A DNA stretch of 64,000 nt, taken from NCBI RefSeq assembly GCF_035582795.1, contig NC_134369.1, forward strand, positions 57,040,001-57,104,000, read 5' to 3'. The stretch is from Mycteria americana (lineage: Eukaryota; Chordata; Aves; Ciconiiformes; Ciconiidae). Positions 59,133 through 64,000 of this stretch are shown here, in pieces. Both the position numbers and the translations under genes were made by a program. The notes under the pieces were generated by a model, which saw only the letters and a list, made by a program, of their open reading frames with translations, ran no database searches and had not been told where the DNA came from. Position 1 is the stretch's first letter. The number at the start of each line of letters is the position of its first letter.

Positions 59133-62100
59133 TATAAAAATTGCTTTGGTGAGATTGAAATGAATTGTTAACGATGTCTGTGTTGTGCTCCATTTGGAAA
59201 GGAGGGTGTTATCTCCATATACATTAAAAAATATGCAAGAACAGTAATAGAAAGCAAATCTCTTACCTCAAATATCTACAAATAGTATCAAAATACTTAA
59301 TGTTGTGTCACATTGTCTTTTATATTGTCACTTATTTCTGTAACCCTAATCTGCAAGTTGGAGATTTTTAATTTACTGAGAAGGCTATCTTTAATGTTGC
59401 TTGTACAGTACAATGAAGCTGACTAATACTGAGTGAAACCTTTGTATGATACAGAAAAGCTAATGTTTAGTAATTATTTTCTGTGAAAGTCCAAAAAGAG
59501 TCCTCACATTTTAACGGCTTTCATTCTGAACAAAAAAGCCCAACCACTTTCTTCTCTTTTTGCATTCTCCTTTCCCTCCAAAACCTGCCCCCAACTCCTC
59601 CTCCCCACCCTTGAACTTGGATACTCTGGTCTGCTTATATGTGGAGTTGTTGTATGCTTAGTAGATACTTGCTTTTTCTAGATTTCTGCTTCTAAGTATT
59701 TTACTGTTGTAGTCTGAAAACAGGTACGTTGACATCCTAGTTGGAGAGAATAGTACAACCTTTTACTGTCTGAGGTTTTTGGTGCCTGAATAGTGTTTTG
59801 TGGTTTTTTTTTTTTTTTTCCTGTGACTGATTATTGCTGTGTTTATGAGGAGGTATTAATTTCTCAACTCTCATCAGTTTCATCAGTTCATTCTTCTTTT
59901 TTCACCTCTTGTATTACTTCTCATTTGCCACTAATACTGTGGAGTTTCTGGCATGCTTTTTTACTTCTTGATATTGTAAAGTTATTTGTTTTGCTCATCT
60001 AGTATGTATTCGTATCCATCTAATGATTATTTTGTATTTCTGCAATGTCTTGTCCATCTGTATCTAGTCATGATGTATTGTCATAGATTTTGTAAATTTC
60101 TGTTCATTGTCTTCTCATAAGTATGACATAAACGTGTCTACAAATGTTCTTAGCACATGGTGAGTATGTTGACACATTAATCCTGTTTGAAACCTCACTT
60201 TCACAGGAATGTGGCTTCATTTTATCTGGTTTTCTATTGTTAACTGTCATAGTTTGGTTTTACATTCTAAAGTGCTAATTGTAATTTTGATAATCCTAAC
60301 AAGTTTGTGTGTATATATATTTAATTATTATTTTTAGGAGATGACTTTGCTTTCAGTCTCCCCTTTTCTGCCAGTACTATTCTTCAGATAACTATGTAAT
60401 GAGGTAGAGTGACAAGATGATCTAGCTAAAGCTGATAATTTTTAGTCAGATTAGTTTTCAGCTAAATCAACTCCTTGATTTGGCTCGTCATGTGGATATA
60501 GAAACAGTTGTGCAAGCAAAAGGAAAGGACTCGGTAGTTCTCCTGGTGGCAGAGTCACTTTAATATGACATAAGCATGGGTGAACTTCAGCTTTAGATCA
60601 TTGTTGCCCAGAGTACTCAGTTTTAATTAGGTAACGTTCTGCATTTAGACTGAGCAAGTTCTAATTTAACAAGAATGCAGTAGCAAATTGGACTGTCATC
60701 TGTTGTAATCTCAATTAACCTTGATTCTGGTTGAGCAACCGGGCTTCCTTAGACCAGGTTGTCAGGGATGTTTATGAACTTTCAATGGAAATCAAATGGA
60801 TTTAGGTACCTAAAGAGGGAGAGGCATCTGAGTGTCTAGGATCTATGTTTTAGAGCTTCAGCCTGAGTGCTTGGGGGTTTCTGGCAGGTCTAACTGGAAT
60901 CACTGAAGAGTTGTATTCTGACTGTATTTTGGATGTTGCTGGCCCAACAGAAGAACAAGGAGAACAAAATAGCTATGTGCATCTCAACCATGTCGGTGTC
61001 AAGATTGATGGCTTATTGTAAAACCATCAGCAGATTAAGACAAGCTGCCAGACTTTTCACCGAAGCAACTGAATAGTTTGCATTCCACTTGAGGACACTG
61101 TGACCCCTACCAGGAGAGTGGCAATAAGCAGCTCAGGGACAGTACTTTTTATTCCTGCTATGAACTTCTGCCTGTAGTCTTAGTTTTTATGTTTGCTGAT
61201 GTTTGATTGATGTTATTACTTATTTTTATTTGTCTTACTGTAGCTCACCCTTTTATGGCATACAGCCAATAGCAAAATACGTATTCTTTGCCTGATGTGA
61301 ATCTGGTTTGAATATAAGGATGCTTACTGGCATGCACACTATAGCGTAGTTTGTTTTCTGAGGACTTTTCTGATAGATTTCCCTAGGGGTTTTACATTGT
61401 TGTGTGTATTGTATTATTTTGTATACAGCTACTTTTTGTTTATTTGTGCCTGCTTAGTGTTAAAGCTTCCAGGCCTTGACATTTCTGTCATACTCAAAAT
61501 AACAGGGTAATAATGAGTTATCAAGGTGGAAGATTGAATTATTCACCCTTTTGGGAACATACTGTACTTTGGGTTTAGAGTGATCCTATCTTTCAGTTTA
61601 GCAAACAACACAACCCCCCTCCAAAACATTTAGCACAGTTTTTGAAGACACAATAGATACTTTATCTAGAAAGATCCTTATCTAGATTGGAAATAATTCA
61701 ATGCCTATAAACTTAGCATGTCTTAAAAAAAAAATTGTACTTTATTGTAGCCATCTTTGATTAGCTGGAGTATTCTCAAATTCTAAACATCTTTTTATAT
61801 AGTATATGTTGTTAATTGTGAGTGTCAAAACCACTACTATTTAAAAGATTTTTTTTTAAATTTTTTTATTTTCCTTTTAGTTTTTAGTCTTCGTATTAGT
61901 TTTGGAGATTTTTCTTTTCTCTGTAGGTGCAGGCAACTCCATTTGAATTTAAATGAAAGCTTTCATTTAAATGTAACTTTGGGAGCTGATTTTCTAATAT
62001 AAATGTGTCAATTTTTTTTGTTACATAATTGTGAGAACTGGCTACTCTATTCAGATGATACAGCTTCTGAATTTATGATCCTGATGCAAACATAGTATAC

Positions 62101-64000
62101 TGAAATATCCAGCTGTCATGCTAAGCACATTGGAAAATAATTCTTCCAACTGTACTGGTAAACTGTAAATACTAACATAAAAAGTATTTTTTCAGTCTTT
62201 TTTTTCCCTGCGCATAATTTAATAGTCTTTTATTTTGTAAATTACAACTTAAATTTTATAAAAGTTTCATTCCTGATTCACTTAGTTGGATGGATAAATT
62301 AGTTGCTTGACCTTGACTCTGTTATGCAAATAAATTAATGTATATGAAATTGATTCTTTCACCTTAAAGTGAAAAGTATACCTGTAGTCTTCTGAAATGA
62401 TGCTAAGTCACATACTTTTATGGAGATTTAGATTTGTGCAAATACTTCTGTTGATCATATTTGCTGAGTTGAAACTACAGCTGAGGAACCAGCTGTAAAT
62501 ATACAGAGCAGAGTTAATATAGAGCTCTGAGAAACCTCAAACAAAAAAAAAAAAAAAGAGGGGAGAGAAAAATCTCCATTTATGTTTTCTTTCTCAGGCC
62601 ACAGTCAGTGCAGGAAGATGGCAGTGCCAGTCCTCCCACTGTTCTAGCTTTTGTGCTATGTTTGCCCTTGTGCCTGCACAGCACATTGGGGAATTTATCT
62701 GAGGCAAATCATGAAAATAATGGTTAGTTTTAAAACAGATCAACTGTGTGATCCAGGACTTTGTGCACCTGAAGAAAGCCTCGTGCCAGGACAAGAGGAG
62801 TGTGGAGCAGCATGGGAACAGGGCTTAGGAGTGGGCCAAATGGCTCTGAGACTTAGCACTACGTTTGGCTGGCTTATGGTATTCATGAAACTAAGGTTTC
62901 CTGGTGTATAGTTTCACAGTCAAATTAAGCTGAATGAAGCTCTTCCTATATCAGAAAGAGTAGCTCTTCTCTCCTTTCCTTATGTGACTCCGTGTTTCTG
63001 ATATGTTTTGTGCGCCAGCACTAATGCTGTTGCAGCCATGCAGTCTCGGTCAGGTTAGGGAACTGATACTAATTCTAACAAGTTTTTCAGGTACTTGTTT
63101 CCAACAAAATGTGCAACTGCATGACTGCTCATCAGCAGGAGCATGAGCAGAGTAGATGTCACAGATGGCAGATCACTCTACCATCAATAGCAGAACAGAT
63201 TTAGTTCAAGTTACGCTAATCTTGAATCTATGCTTTGAATCTGTGAAGTCAGGTACTGGTTGAAATGATGAGAGAGTATGAAGTATCAGCTGTAGTGTAT
63301 TTAATGAGCCCTTTGACATTAAATGGATTTCTGGAAGTCTACATGAGAGCTGCGATGAGTAAGATCAGTGGTAGCTCTTCCTTATGCGTTGTTGAATTCT
63401 CCTCTGGACATGTCAATTATATTTATGTTTCAGAGCATCTTTGTGCATGACATAATAAGGAGAAACTAGGTGGCTGTGGGGGTGCCTTTTTTAATAGTAA
63501 ACACAGTTGAAAGAACTGTGGGTTTTCTTAACTTCTAAAAATTGTTCTGTTGCCCTGGGAAAACCTTATCATGCTCTCCTAGAAAAGATCTCCATAGGAA
63601 TATCCAGCTAAATATTTACAATGTTTCTTTCTTTCTACATGACAAATCCCATACAGGAATAGCATGTTGCCCAGCAGGAGACTGAGTTTGTTTTGTTTTT
63701 GTTTAGATGAGCACTGGCATTTAAGAAATAACTTTAACAGCTGCACAATTTATTTTGAGATGGCACATAATTAATGTGTAAGTGTAATAATTCTCCTTTG
63801 TATCACCTTCCTTAGAAAGCTCCAAGTGTTTATAACAACATCTTGTACTTGTAAGGAGCTTTTATCCTGATGCTTGCTCAATATTAAATTTATATTTGTA
63901 TCCTTTGCCTGATTTGGCAAGAGATAATGGTATTGCACTAGTTTTTGTCAGGACCTGGACATGCATCCAATGGAAACTGCTTGAGGATGTAGATGGGAGA

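Larger units (their letters stand above)
57252..64000 (+). other. PPP4R4 intron 2 (runs past the window end)
   Basis: AT-rich intronic sequence with no further PPP4R4 exon that I can recognise. Contains the 9-bp tandem repeat at 58322-58487 and a coding-like minus-strand stretch beside it (58572-59132). No RNA gene or clear transposon recognised. Confidence 0.75.

Noticed and set aside
1-64000. CRISPR arrays, bacterial operons, riboswitches
   Set aside because: The window is vertebrate nuclear DNA; no regularly spaced repeats with unique spacers and no prokaryotic signals were seen.

Overview
This is a stretch of bird nuclear genome. The evidence is CR1 retrotransposon remnants, endogenous retroviruses (ERVs) with bird-type LTRs, spliced vertebrate genes with CpG-island promoters, and the gene pair DDX24 and PPP4R4, which are also neighbours on human chromosome 14q32. 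The avian LTR at 632-1200 resembles a family I associate with birds outside the chicken lineage; the species cannot be named from the sequence.

Layout. Positions 1-4200 hold the 5' part of an old ERV on the minus strand (element A: LTR, coiled-coil gag, protease, reverse transcriptase), with an unrelated solo LTR inserted in its reverse transcriptase. Positions 4201-17957 show no convincing gene, only small repeats and hairpins. Positions 17962-26423 are a full-length gammaretrovirus-like provirus on the plus strand (element B), with two LTRs, a 4-bp target duplication, a tRNA-Arg-type primer binding site and broken gag, pro, pol and env. Positions 30584-45071 carry the complete coding sequence of DDX24 on the minus strand in eight coding exons; a non-coding first exon lies in a CpG island near 45.5 kb. 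Positions 45.6-55.5 kb are intergenic and include an ancient CR1 copy. From 55.5 kb a second CpG island leads into PPP4R4 on the plus strand; only its first two coding exons are present, and the rest of the window is its second intron.

Biology. DDX24 is a nucleolar DEAD-box RNA helicase; PPP4R4 is a regulatory subunit of protein phosphatase 4. They are divergently arranged with promoters about 10 kb apart and there is no sign that they act together. No new multi-gene system was found. The observations most worth checking are the contrast between nearly identical LTRs and a collapsed interior in element B, a 60-bp inverted repeat in its pol, a GC-AG intron in DDX24, an uninterrupted 9-bp repeat with a coding-like stretch beside it in PPP4R4 intron 2, and the lack of any recognisable IFI27-family gene between DDX24 and PPP4R4.
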